From: Ignelater luminosus
Lineage: Eukaryota; Arthropoda; Insecta; Coleoptera; Elateridae
Length of the DNA: 64,000 nt
Reading direction: 5' to 3'
Assembly: GCA_011009095.1 (NCBI GenBank)
Contig: VTPC01090028.1
Span: 219,456-283,455, forward strand
Shown here piece by piece: positions 13,260 through 25,680 of this stretch. The position numbers were made by a program, and so were the translations under genes. The notes beneath the pieces were generated by a model, which saw only the letters and a list, made by a program, of their open reading frames with translations, was not told the DNA's origin and made no database searches. Within the stretch, counting starts at the first letter, position 1, and each line of letters opens with the position of its first letter.

Positions 13260-15760
13260 AAATAATCTTTAGCTCAATTGATTTTTAAAAATTTGAATTT
13301 TTAACAAATCTACGCATTCAATTTATTGTTTCTCGGGCAATTATTTTTACATCAACAATTTTTTATCAATTATTATTCTGCTTCATTGCTTTCAACTTTA
13401 ACTATGTATTAATTTTTCTTTCACTGTTTTTAATTACACTTCTTCTACTTTAGTTTTTATGTTTTTAGTTTTGTTTTGTGAGTTTTTTCTGTATTTTTAA
13501 TGCTTCTGGACTGATACATCTTTCTTGTGGCCAACCAGGCACAATGTCATGGTTCTCAGGAATTCTATTCTTTTCTTCCTTATGATCTAATATAAAAGAA
13601 TCAATTTCTGTACTTATGAAAAATTGTCTTGCTTATAATTTTTTGTTGTTTGCTTTATGTAAAAGTCTGTTTTTCATTTGTATCAATTAAGCCAGTCGCA
13701 TTAGGTTTTACAGAATTCAAAACTTTAGTTTTAATTTTTTTTGCTTTTATTTTGCCTCTACCTGTTTTTGATCTTGACTTGGTTATTGTTTTTTGTCTGT
13801 CATTCCATTTAATTAATCCTACGATTTCTTCCTTTGATGAGTTCTAACACTTTGCATGTGCATTGCTACTTTTCAGGACTTTTGCTTTATCATAACTTTT
13901 GTGCTTTTAGTGTGGCATACAGGTTTCAAAATCTTGGAGACGCAATATTTCTATCTATTGATTTTTGTATGTTCCGTGAATTTTTTGTTTCTAGCCTGTT
14001 TTGCACGTTTTGAATTTTTTAGAAATAGATAGTTTTACTTTTCTAAAAATGTTTTTGCTTTTTTTCTCATTTTGATTATTCTTTCTTTTCTACCATTTTC
14101 CTTCATTTTCAAACTTCTTTCTTTGATCAGTTCTAACACTTTGTATGTACATTGTTGCTTTTCTTTTAAAGACCTTTGTTTCATCATAACTTTTTTGTGT
14201 GTCTGGTGTGGTATACAAAATGCTTTCGGTTTAAAAATCTTGAAGTCGTCGGCCTCTTATCTGTTCATGGTTTTTGTGTTTTGACCACAAGTTTTGCTTC
14301 TGACCTTGTAACGCATTTCAATAGCGTGTATTACTAATAATAATATTTTTTTCTTATTGTTCTTAGTAATATTATTATAGGTAGGTTTATTGCGCCTAAA
14401 AAATAGGGCTCTACAGATGCTTTTGTGCTAAATCACTAAAAAATTTGGATAATAGCTAAACAACCTATACAATAAGTACCTTGTCTCATCATACGTAGTA
14501 GTCAATTACTTGGAACCGCTTTGATTATTTTTGAGTCATTGTATCAGAAGGGTAACTACTACCGCAGTGTGGTAGCCCGAAAGGAAATTTTATTTTTAAA
14601 AATGTTGCACCATTCAGTCTTTGTTTCCGGACGTATTTACCACATCTCTTTTGATACAGTGAATACGTCCTATTAGTAGATATATCTCGTTTTTTTTTAA
14701 TTACTTCCTTTTTCTACTTTTGGTACAAAGGTAAACTTTGCAGTTATTCAGCATGAATTAAATCCATTAGAGTTAGTTTATTATCTGCGTCCTTCTCCCC
14801 AAAAACTTAGTTTGCTTATTGTCTTTCTTTCTCTGTTGCTTCCTAGTAAATATACTGATGTGTTTATTTTTTCCAATCAATCTGGTTAATTTAGGGTTAG
14901 AAAAAGATTCCCCGAATGACATGGTTGTGATAGCTGTCACAATATTGGGCGCATATTTCACTTGCCTTTGTTATTAGAAGTTGAACTAAATTAGCAGTTG
15001 CAAAGCTGCCCCCACCATAACCTTTGACATTTTTGACCAATTCAGCCTACAATCTAGATGCTGGTGAGTAAAATCTTCAGCAGCTTTCTTTCAGTGGTAT
15101 GTCAGCTTGTCCACACAGTCAAAATCTTTTATTTTGCTTGGTTGCTTTTTATCTTTTTGGAACGTATCAGTTAGCCAGTCGGGTCGTTCTAAAAATCTTG
15201 GTTTTTGTTCTTTCTTTTTCTATTTTAGCTCATATAAACTCCTGATATTTTTATTATTTGCCTTTTGGAACACTTTGGCTATAGTATGTGGAATATGCTC
15301 CGTTTCCTAATTGCAAAATTCCGATTTGAAAATTTTTGTTTTGCACGAAAGTTTTGGCTTTTTACATATTTTTTTTCTATTTTTTGCACTTAATTTAAGT
15401 CATTCTTACAGTCAATAATTTGTTGCAAATATCACCTTTTTTTGTTGTTTTCTACTACCAAGGCTACCTAATTAGTGTTGCAAGTTTTTGTCTTCCTTCT
15501 ACCTCTATTATTAGATCATTTCTCTTAATACATTTCCTCATGGATTTTGCATTTTCTTGATTATCTTCCTTTTGATCGTATTGATTTTCCTGCAGTTGGT
15601 TTTCATTTCTTTGACTTTCCTTGATTATCTTCCCATCAGTTTTTTCCTCGAGTTTATTTGTTTTTACTACCTACAATCAATTAGTCCTAACGATTTCTTG
15701 ACTTACGTATATAGTTCTGATTTCGAAAGGTAAGCTACACAGCTATGAAAGAGAGCAAAA
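13260..15760 (-). pseudogene. T-rich tract with antisense coding-like scraps, family unknown
   Basis: The plus strand is strongly T-rich, and the minus strand carries several open stretches of protein-like composition. At 13629-13487: IPENHDIVPGWPQERCIS, then PEALKIQKKLT. At about 13820-13655: VGLIKWNDRQKTITKSRSKT, then GRGKIKAKK. At 14961-14773: MKYAPNIVTAITTMSFGESF and following residues. At about 15670-15465: a charged run of roughly 68 residues. Stops and shifts separate them. They lie beside the MULE-like pseudogene and could be further parts of the same or another element. I cannot name the family. The composition bias makes chance open frames more likely than usual, so confidence is low. 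Confidence 0.3.
13835..14330. repeat. direct duplication, 289-bp offset
   Basis: The motif GTTCTAACACTTTG starts at 13841 and again at 14130. Sequence around both (TTTGATGAG/TTTGATCAG before; similar T-rich sequence with ATCATAACTTTT and GTGGCATAC/GTGGTATAC after) matches with substitutions and small indels over roughly 200 bp. The offset is close to the unit length of the array at 11649-13060, but the sequences differ. Confidence 0.6.
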
Positions 15761-15867
15761 TAAAGAGAAAAGTTTCAATAAGCATTTGGCCTTCAACGGC
15801 AACGGTTGAAATTCTTACATTCTGTTAGCGTTGGTGATAGCCACACAAACTGATATCGTAGTCCAAA

Positions 15868-16119
15868 ATGGAAAAACAAATACATTTAACAGAAATCGCA
15901 GTAAATTGGAATACTTTTGGCCGATTTCTGAATGTAAAATTGGTTTCTGATAACAAGAGAAAAATATATCTAATCGAAACCGCATCTCAGTATCTTACAA
16001 TAAAAAATGTAATTGACGCGAGGATATGTGATCAAGCAGTAACAGAGGAATTGAAAAAAGCTGAGCTTTTCTTTGATGGTTTTGATACTGAAGGTTTGCT
16101 TTTTTGCAGAGAAGTGTAA
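15868..16119 (+). CDS. short open frame in the intron, unknown
   Basis: An 83-codon ATG-started frame of fairly normal amino-acid composition (for example LIETASQYLTIKNVIDARIC) lies in the same intron and orientation as the host gene. It contains no recognised motif. A plausible acceptor (CTTTTTTGCAG) falls at about 16100-16110 inside it, but the sequence after that is closed within a few codons. It may be an unannotated small protein, an old coding scrap, or chance. Confidence 0.2.
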   Translation: MEKQIHLTEIAVNWNTFGRFLNVKLVSDNKRKIYLIETASQYLTIKNVIDARICDQAVTEELKKAELFFDGFDTEGLLFCREV

Positions 16120-16777
16120 GTTCCAGTTGATTTGTTTGGCAGCGCACAATTGAATACTGCAGCACAGAAACAGGACATAATGGAAATGGTCCAGTAATAT
16201 AGTTATGTGTTAATTTGCAGACAAATTATCTTTTATTTATTTCCTTGCAGTGATCTGTTGAATGCATTACAATAATATGATTCCAGCGTTACTATTTGCA
16301 GATTCTAATGAATACCTAATGATACGAAATCGATAACTAATTTTAATGCCAGTTGAATAACGTTGTCATGTGCAGGACACGTTCATTTCATCACAACATT
16401 GCAATACTCCTCTATGTTTCTAACAACATGAAATTTCAAATTAACCTGCGTTCTCTTAGAAAAGAATCGATTTTAAATCCAGTACACCTAAATATGCTAA
16501 TCTACTTTAATTATATTTTAAATTAAAAAGTTGCAAGTGGACACTAAGGTTTAATTTTTCATTATAGCGTAATCCGTTGGCAACAGTTGCTTGATGTTAT
16601 TGTAAAGCTTCCAACTTTTGCTTGTTTGTACTATAAAAAAAGATAACATTGTTCTCTCTAAATATAAAACTTTCATTTCCTAAATAACAAAATAAACATT
16701 AACATTCCTTGTATTTACGCCCTAGTTTTTAATTATGTATTTAATAAAACTTCGAAACTAATTACTTTTTCCTACAG

Positions 16778-16951
16778 AAAAGACTCCTCCTGCCAAGAAG
16801 AGTTTCTTCGGGAGCGTCCGAGGAAAGCGGACGTTAGAAACAACTCCGAAAATGGCGGGTACAGAGTCACCCCTGCGGGATTTAACTCATCCGTCGTATA
16901 ACGAGGCCCTTAAGGCTCATAATGGAGTAACATTTAAACTCGTTCGAACTG
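16778..16951 (+). CDS. internal exon, partner of the exon ending at 8578
   Basis: A 174-bp exon lies between a strong acceptor (TTTTTCCTACAG, ending 16777) and a consensus donor (GTGAGTG from 16952). Of the three frames, only the one needing one upstream base is open throughout. It reads KTPPAKKSFFGSVRGKRTLE, then PLRDLTHPSYNEALKAHNGV and TFKLVRT. The exon is symmetric (phase 1 in, phase 1 out), so skipping it would keep frame. The exon ending at 8578 leaves exactly one base, and the junction codon becomes Glu. The second half looks like the start of a folded region rather than disordered sequence. The rest of the protein must lie in further exons, possibly outside the window. Family not recognised. 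Confidence 0.58.
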
Positions 16952-19900
16952 GTGAGTGAAAAAATTATTAACTTTAGCAATTTCAGATTCGTAATATATG
17001 TTTTGCGGTGGTATTATTGTTACGCATTCATTTCGCTTTTCGAAAACTTTTTATGGAAATTTAAACACTTAAACCGATTAGTCTTCTGGGTTCAGTGGAA
17101 TTTTCGTGTTTTACATAAAAATTATGCAATTTCTATTTCTTTCTTTCCAATCCGATCAATTTATTGTTGAAAATAATGAGCGACGTATTTTAATCTTACG
17201 TAAGTTATAGAAGGGACGTAGCTAAATTGATGATTCTGTAATAGGCTTATTATAAGCCGACCTACAATTTGATATTGGTTATTACAGTAGGTGGTTAGGG
17301 AGAAGACAAACAATTCAGAGATTGTTCCGGTAATCAAGGTGATTTAACAGAGAGCGTAGCAGTTTTAAATTATATTTGGATATCATAAATAATTTATGAC
17401 GTTTAAACATTTTTTACTTTTGACATTACGAACCCGTAATCTTAAGAACTAGAATTGCAATACGTATCATAAATTATTTATGAGGTGAGAGAAAATTTAT
17501 ACCTTGTAAGCGTTTTAGAGCTTAGTTTCCTTTTCGCTGAAACTAGGTGTCTGGAAAACCTTTGCATTAATTTTTTATATCTTGTATACATAAGCAATCT
17601 GAAGTTTCTACGTTGTACTAGAAAGCAAAAAATATTTTATAATGGGATTCAAAACGTACTTAAATACGCTTACCTTCGTTTCACAATGGAAAGGGTCCTA
17701 ATCTTATTTTTTACATTTACATTTAATAATTATTTATTTATTCTATGACATAGTTTTACATAAAATGGTGTTATTTCGTTTGAAAATCTTCTATGAATAC
17801 GCAAAATATATCGTCAACAATAAACTTATAACTTTATCGACGTTAGTTCAATGCTTCAACATACTAAATCCAAGATACTAGAAAGACTTGAGACTGAAAA
17901 TCAAGGTATTTTACTTTAGAATTGTAACAATGCAAATTCAAATCGATCTCGTGGCGAATTAAAACGCGCTTTATTGATAACAAAGTGTTTTTCTATAAGA
18001 GCCGAACTTATTAAATGAAAAGTTAACTGTTTACTTAAAAGAAACCGATTTTCAAAAGAACTAAATATTAAACAGCATTGCAATGAAATAAAATGATTTT
18101 TCAAAAGCGATTAGTATAAGTTGAACTTGGATTATATAAAATTTGAAATTATATAGTGAAAAAAGCATAATAAAATAAAACTTCTTCTTTTAAAGTTTAA
18201 ACTTTTCAAGATTCACAATGTTGATTATGTTGAAAAAGAGCAAAAACTGATTTAATCGTTCATTTCCTGCTCATTTTGAGTTAGATTCCATATCTTGTAG
18301 TATGGGCTTCTTAAATTATCCTATAAACAATTATAAGCCTGAATTTGTAATTGTCTTTATTTACTAACACGTTTTACGTATTGATTTTTAAATTTCTGCA
18401 ATGGATTGTATCCCCTTTATCACTCCTGACCTGCCTGTAGCTTGGGTTGCCCCTTTTGAAGGCCTCAACTTACTAAAACCATCCTTGTAATATTTTAAGC
18501 TGTGAAGGCAGAGGCTTTATCTATAATTGGTGTCGAGACGGCATATATTATTTATCTAGACCATCTTGAATGATCTGGGGTTATCGTTTGGACCAATGTA
18601 TCCTTCTAGACCTTGCCGAGGCAGTTAGACCCTTTGCAGGACAATTTGATGATAAATCTTATACTGCAGGTGTGTGTACCATACGTGCAAGCTTGAGAAG
18701 ATTCTAACAGTAATGTAAATGGTGAAAAAACAAGAGCTTTACATCGATACTGCTTAGAAGCGCAAGGTTTGTTGTTGTTATTTCAAACTGTTTCTACCTG
18801 GGCTGAATTTATTATCAGAAACACACTAGTACGTAAGGCTTAGACACACCTTGATGTTAAGCTTTTTATTATAATATTAGCTTAGGTTTAATGTGAATAT
18901 TTAATTTAATCAACTTTTTAAAATGTACAAATAGTGAGGTATTCTAGTTAGAATGATCCTGCGCATATTTTAGTCTCGGTTTTAGTCTAAGTTTTAGGGT
19001 TAGTTTTATGAATGCACTGATTACGGTTTTATTTCCTAAAAGTAATACCTAGTAGCTAGACCAGCATTAGTTTATTCATAAAATTTGTAATCTTCAAAAA
19101 CGAAAGATATTTTACATATTTCCTTCTAGATTGATGTATTTTATGGTGCTACTATTTGTATGAGACTAAATAGACCTCCTGTAGGAGCATTACATGATGT
19201 TTCGATTAAGTCCTGTTTGCATTTCAGTTTTCTATTTGCTTTGTACAATCAACAATCAACGATGTGTCTTTCACACAACAGAATAGTTTTTATACTGGCA
19301 GATTTCAATCTTTCAGTGAATGTAAAGTAAACGTACTTAGCCAAAATTCAACTTTACTATATCATTGCGTTTTGGATTGTTTACTTTGCGTGTACAGTTC
19401 TCAATCCGCTTGAGGGATAATTATATCTTTTGGCCTACTGCGTCTAGTGGTATTGTTGCCCTTTGTTGAAACTACGACTCAATTAAATAATATTAAAACC
19501 TTTGTTTACAATATACGATATATAATAATAATAATAACTATGCCTATTTGTTATACTATACGATTTATTCATATGTCGCTTGTGCAATAATTTATTTTTG
19601 TCTATTTACTTTGTGCATGTTAATTATAATTTTGCTTATTATTTGTCTAAGTTGTCAGTTTGATTTACATTCTCTATTTATGACAATTTTGTTTTTTTTT
19701 AATTTTTACAAGCGTCTTAATATACCTTTATTAAAGTATTGGCAAATTTTATTTCTGCAAGTTACTTTGAAATTTAATTTGCCCTCGCTTTGGAGACGTA
19801 TCATCCTACCATTCGTTCCTGTAGAGAGTATTTCTAGGTGGAAGAGAGTGGCGTCCGTTAAATTTTTATTCTCCTATATTATTTTAGAATCCTTAACAAC

Positions 19901-21760
19901 CAACTGAACCCACAACCGAGCTAACGAATTGTCTCTGGATTCCGCAAGCTGCTTCTTCTTCCCGCCAGCGGAGTGGTACAACCTTACCATGAACGCGTCT
20001 AAAAATTGTTTAGTGTTGTGCTTCTAATTGCACTACTGATTTATCAAGATACTATGAATGAAACTCATTTGGCATTGAAAACATCAAACTTGCTTACGTT
20101 ATAACTAAATTTCTCAAATTGTTTTAGAATATTGCATGTTTCATCGAGTAGCTCAGGAAGCTTCAATTTTAGAGAAAAGAGATTCTTGGATCTACCTAAG
20201 AAATGTTTAAATCGCTAGTTCTAGTTTCATGATCTAAATAACATTTAAAACTCAAACAATACTAAAGTTGCCGCAGATCTACTGCGTCACCTCTAGGCTT
20301 TCCCTAGACCGGCTCAGTTCAGACAAAACTGATTGAACTCACCTTTGCTTAGAAACGAGTCGAGTGACGTCCTCCAATGGTCTACTTCTCTTCCTTTCAC
20401 TATCTTAAAAACAGCTAAACAGAAATTCGGATTCAACTGCACTCTACAAAGGACAACCTACTGTGACCCAAGATTAGGCTTTGCATTTCATTTATATTCA
20501 GAGAGCTAAACACAAACATGGGTTCGGCTGCATCCTCTAACAGGCAGCTTGCGGTAATCCAAGTTTGGCTTTTGTTCTCCATTAACAATCTTAGGCTAAT
20601 CTAATTTTTCTCAAGGCCGTTTTGTTCTAATCTAACTGTGGAAACCAGCAGAAATTGCTTCAGCAAAACAGACTGCTGTAAATTTTAGAAATAATGATTC
20701 ATGGGGTTAGAGACACTTGACTAAAACATTTATATCGTTATAAAACAGGTTTCTAATTAAGTCTTGAAACGTTTAACTTTGCTATCTAATTATAGTTGGA
20801 CCATCTGATTTTCAGAGAACGAACCCTTTTTCTAGTAATATGATAAACACCTTTTTATTATAACTTCATATAAATTACCTAAGTTATCTCTGCAAACCCA
20901 TAGAGTGTATATTATAATTTGTAGATGCCTTTTAAATGAGGATCAATTAGGGTTGGGATCAAGGATCATTTGAATTTTAGCGGCAATAATGTATGTAATC
21001 ATTGCATTAATTTCATATCTTGACAGAATCAACTACAGACAAAACACATACCTACTGATATTTTAGTTAAAACCATAATATCTGAATTTTGCACCATGAC
21101 AAAGGCCAACCTTGGTTAGTTAACTTTTTTAAGTTGAATACTGAATTGAAACGTGTGGGTACAAATACAAAATTAAAAATACGAATACCAAAGATAACTA
21201 CAGCTTTATTTATTTTTGGTTTCTCATTGCTAAGATCCATTTTTGGTAATCCATACATCATCACAACTAGGCTCCTTAAAATATTGATGAGCTTTGCTAA
21301 ATATATTAATCCCAGATACTTGCAACTCTAGCAAAAACCAATATGTGTACTACAGGTTTTTAAAGAAAGTTTAATTTTTCGTTTTTCCAATATCTTTAAG
21401 GCGATTGATACTATTGAGTTTATATTTTCCTGGAGGTCTTCCTACATATAAAAAATCTGCTGTTTGATGAATTTCTACAGTGTATCATTTAATGTGAAGG
21501 AAATAAAATGCTGTTTTAAAGTAAACTATATCACTATAAAAAGCAATTTAACCTTTTCTATAGTTAAGCTAGAATACGCTCTGATTACTTTGTGGGATGT
21601 TTAAGTAGTAAAATCAAGTTGTCCATACCTTTAAATTTCAGGTTCAGTATCAAACCTGCCGCGGTTATAAATCTTCAAAATAGTGTACCACAATTAGATT
21701 AAATTGTCTAATGTATGTACCATTTTACAAGTTATCAATGACGGAACAGTACTTTTCACG
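16952..21760. other. AT-rich stretch, no supported gene
   Basis: This follows the donor at 16952 and is probably intron. I see no coding exon with both splice signals. A frame at 19548-19907 is T-rich and hydrophobic by composition and not credible. A richer patch at 18.4-18.7 kb and a degenerate 91-bp direct duplication at about 20413/20504 are the only structure noticed. Confidence 0.4.
17770..18050 (+). repeat. dispersed repeat, copy related to 9500-9900
   Basis: Shares GCAAAATATATCGTCAACAA (about 17804) and weaker flanking similarity with the intronic copy near 9550. Same orientation, termini unclear, no coding content. Confidence 0.33.
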
Positions 21761-21764
21761 GCCT

Positions 21765-21995
21765 TAGGGTGACTGGCCTGTGGCTTTGCCGCTGGTCGTC
21801 GCGGCCGCTCCGGCGATTCGCCGCGGTCTTCCGGGCAAGACCCGTTATTTCGTCTCTTCGCCTTTTATCGAACGAACATCGCCGCCAGTTGGAATCTACC
21901 ATTCACCAGTCCAGGACGGCCGAAGGTTCACCTTGGATCACCATCCAACCTCGGGGCGCCACGTTTTAGAGCAATTTGGAATTTTGCACGTACCC
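21765..21995. other. GC-rich islet, origin unknown
   Basis: About 230 bases stand out as GC- and CpG-rich in very AT-rich surroundings. Two overlapping plus frames are open (one of 66 and one of 80 codons) but neither resembles a known family. On the minus strand the string TGGCGCCCCGAGGTTGGA looks like a retroelement tRNA-primer site, which would suggest a retrotransposon leader, but I cannot match it to an LTR here. It could also be a conserved non-coding or transferred fragment. Confidence 0.3.
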
Positions 21996-21999
21996 TCTT

Positions 22000-24900
22000 T
22001 TAACAATGATCGCTTCAATTAATACATTTAGTATAATTGCAATTTTTCATTCATTTGGAGAATTTACCGAGAAAAGATCACAGCCACTGGGATACAAATC
22101 TGCATCAGATTTCCAAAAACAAATGAAGTATCGATTTGTCTGTCTACCGTAATAAGCGCTTTGTTTATGTAAATAATACTTTCAAAAATTAGTGAACGAT
22201 TGACTTATTATCTTTGGCTGCTTGCACACCTTGATCAAAAGTATCCAATCCCTTCTCGTAAGTCAAAAATTGGAAGTTCTAATTTTTTGGTGAGGATTAC
22301 AAGAAAGTATACCATCTAATGGTAATTTTGAAGGGTTTCAGAAAGCTGGGATAATGACCATCAAACGAGATTGTTTGTTGAACGAACAAACAGAGAGATC
22401 AGTTTGGCGTCGACATGTTTGTTGATCTACCTAATTATAAACTAACGTGAATAGGCCTGTGTGGTCCTATATTCTTCTGATATTATGATATGACATTATG
22501 ATATGATATCTAAGCAACTGAAGAAAGTTTTCTTATAACACGAATCACAAAAGGTATAACACTTTAACACCTTTTGGAAATTACAATAAAAGAAAACAAA
22601 AATAAGTTTTAAATTTTCGGATTAGGTACTTGCCAGATCTTGATGGTCCGCACTTAAGAGACAAAAATTATGTCTTCATTTAACACAAAATTGTATAAAA
22701 TTCCTCATACGCGTCATTACCTGTTCCCTGATAACACGTAAAGGGTACTTTTTAACAAACTTGATGTTTGACTTGAGCAATTTACCTCAGTGGGGAGCTG
22801 ACCGTGGATTGGATATCCGTTAAATATCTTTTCCACTTATTAAAGGATTAATTCATATTTTCATTGAAACTATTCGAATTCAATCTATTAGCGAACAATT
22901 ATCAATTTTTATCTCTTATTCCAACAGCGTATTGGGACAAGTTAGTCGACTTACAAACTATTGTGTTGGCTACATTATATAGAGTTCTCATTCTTTTCCT
23001 AATAAATATAAGAACATCTCGAGACTGTAAGGTAAGAAGCTTATCTATGTTTTTATTTGAACTATTTTTATCTGAATTAGAGAGGAAAGCGCTACTACTG
23101 ATAATCAAAATTTTTGTTTGCTGTTTTTTAAATTCTTCTAAATTCTCATACATCAAATTTGCTGAGCTCTTTTCATGAAATATATACGTACAGTTTGTGA
23201 AATCTGTTAGAGCTTAATGATTTTTCTATTTTTATCCAAGAGAAAATATTTAAATTCACTTTCGTTAAAATTATTAAGAAAACAAAATTTAAATTTGCAG
23301 CGGGTGTCGAAATTAAACTACACAGTTGTGGTAATCTAACATCGGTTTCTTGTACACCTGTTTTGAAGCGAATATTAATGATAAGTAACCGCATTTTAAC
23401 TTCATGCATATGTATTTCTAAACCTTGGGTGTACCCAACAGATGATGAGCTAAATTAGATTCATGAATGATCAGCTTTGTGAAAAAGTGAGGTTAATGTC
23501 TTTTAGTTAGCCTCAATTAGAATCTGATAGGAAAAAGTGAAATTATTTTGTATCTTACTATACCCTAAATATATTTTTTGGAGCATGAATATAGGAAGTA
23601 ACATAAATTTGAAATCGTCTCATATTTATTGTTTGAATTTGAATAAATTGCTATGCAAATAATAAAAAAAGTTCTATCCATTTTACGTTTTACTGCTGCC
23701 ATCAGTTGAAAGGCCCATAATTCAAATTTCCTGCGTGATTTATTATTACAGACAGCAATGTCAATAGCTTTTGACAATGTTTGCCGTTTTAGACGCGCTT
23801 GTTACAATAACGAATGCAATAATATTTTTAAGTTTTACATAATTCTTTACAAACTCTAAAGGTTTCATTCTTTAATTCAATAGAATCGATACTGTTATTG
23901 GAAATAAATGTTTATTCAAGCAACAATAGTTTGTATCACTCCAAGATATTATGTCTGCAAACATTAGCAACAAGCTGTTGAATTCCAACTACTATCCAAT
24001 TCTGGTGCTCTGCGAATATCTGAAGGGTCGGTAATATAAAATATGCTTTAATATAACTTGGGAAAATGTCCACCTGCATGCTATCTTCCTTATTATCGTC
24101 AATTTGCCGATACCGCCTCGACTACGGAAAATATGTATTTTCCATCAATGAAATTCGAGTATAGTATGTGAAGCGAAAAGTCGACCGAAAATAATGGCAT
24201 AACCCCGGGGAAGATTTTAATAATTGCGTTAACATGAGAATGTTTTAATAACATCCTTAATAACCCGGCTGCAGTACCAGACGGTTTTAAAATAATAAAT
24301 CTCTCATCCGATAAACTCGTTCCGTTCGTGTTTCTTTGACCCAAAAGAATTTAGTTTGCAAATTAAAAACAAATATTGGATGACGTTTAAACTGGTAATT
24401 GCTTATTTCCTTCTATTATAAACTTTCTAAGTTTTGCATTGCTTTTAAATTGCTGGAAAAAATAAAGATAAATCGTGCATTTCTATTTTTGGAGAACATT
24501 AAAGGCATAATTTGAAATTTAAAAATGAACGGAAAAGAAGTTGTTATCAATTAGATTTTGAAATTAAAAAATCAAAAACTTGTCGTCTTCTAAAATATAA
24601 AGTAAAAATCATATGCTTCAAGTTCAAGGAACATTTAGTAAAAAATAACTTTGGCAATCAATATCTCAAACTGATTTTATAAATTCACCATCATGAAAAC
24701 TCACATTTTTTATTAGTTCATAAAATGTATTAGGTACATGTATCACAAACCTTTGAGAAATATTTAAGATGCTTACGTAGTTTTTTCCTGTTTACAGTTA
24801 TTAAGAACCTTATCCTCACACGACATACTTCATTTCCGCTTTTAATTTAAATTATTTTCATTCCACTTCAAACGACTAATTAATATTTTTTAACCTCTTT

Positions 24901-25680
24901 CTCAATATCCAGTTTGATTCACTAACTGATGATCATGATCAATCATAGGTTCATCTTGCATTTTCCTTATTTTCTTGCATAATTAATTATGTGCATATTT
25001 AGATTTTTTTTGCTTTTCTAAAATAAAAATTGAACTAATTATTTAAACCAGACGTTTTCCTTGGTTTATTTGTTTTTCCTCCAGAAGACTACATCTAGCT
25101 TTCCATCAGTAACAAACCCCAGACTCAAAGTCCCAATAAGGAGAGCAATCGTTTAATAAAATCAAAAATTTCTATACCTAATATAGTAGAGTCTTTTAAT
25201 TGAAGTAAAAAATCTCGGCATTACAACCAAATTGATAATTCAAATAACGGAAATTTACGGTTTCAACTGGAGAAGACTCATCAACATCAATCATGCATCC
25301 ATTTTCATTTATCTATTTATTTATTTTTTACTGTCTATTTAAAACCAAAAACCTGAGGAAAGATCTTAAAAAAATCGAAGAGTGGAAATAAGAAAGAGAA
25401 AGTGCCAAAATTGCATTATCGAGATATTCAAGAAAATAAGTTTGTTGTTAAAAAATATAAATATTACTCAAATATATTTTATTATATTATAAAGCCAACA
25501 TAAAGAAACATTGCAAAAGAGACATAAAATAAGTATTCTGACAGATTAAACACAAATAGTAAAATTAATACAATATTTCTAGATAGGGTAGATACGACCA
25601 GTCAATGGGTAAGTACTATCTGCAATACTCAATACATTTCTATAAAAATCTTTGTCCTAGATTTGGTATTAGTAACTTTT
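22000..25680. other. AT-rich stretch, one weak exon candidate
   Basis: Mostly non-coding by eye. A candidate exon at 22928-23031 is discussed in the findings. A richer open stretch on the minus strand at 24344-24099 has no recognisable motif and no splice signals I trust. Confidence 0.35.
22928..23031 (+). CDS. weak candidate exon
   Basis: Flanked by TATCTCTTATTCCAACAG (acceptor, ending 22927) and AAG/GTAAGA (donor at 23032). The open frame needs one upstream base, which is what the exon ending at 16951 leaves. The product reads YWDKLVDLQTIVLATLYRVL and continues hydrophobic, unlike the preceding hydrophilic protein. Phase agreement has a one-in-three chance, so this is only a candidate. Confidence 0.18.

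Noticed and set aside
19548-19907. 119-codon plus-strand frame, predicted very hydrophobic
   Set aside because: T-rich sequence gives Phe/Leu/Ile codons by composition; no start context, splice sites or family motif.
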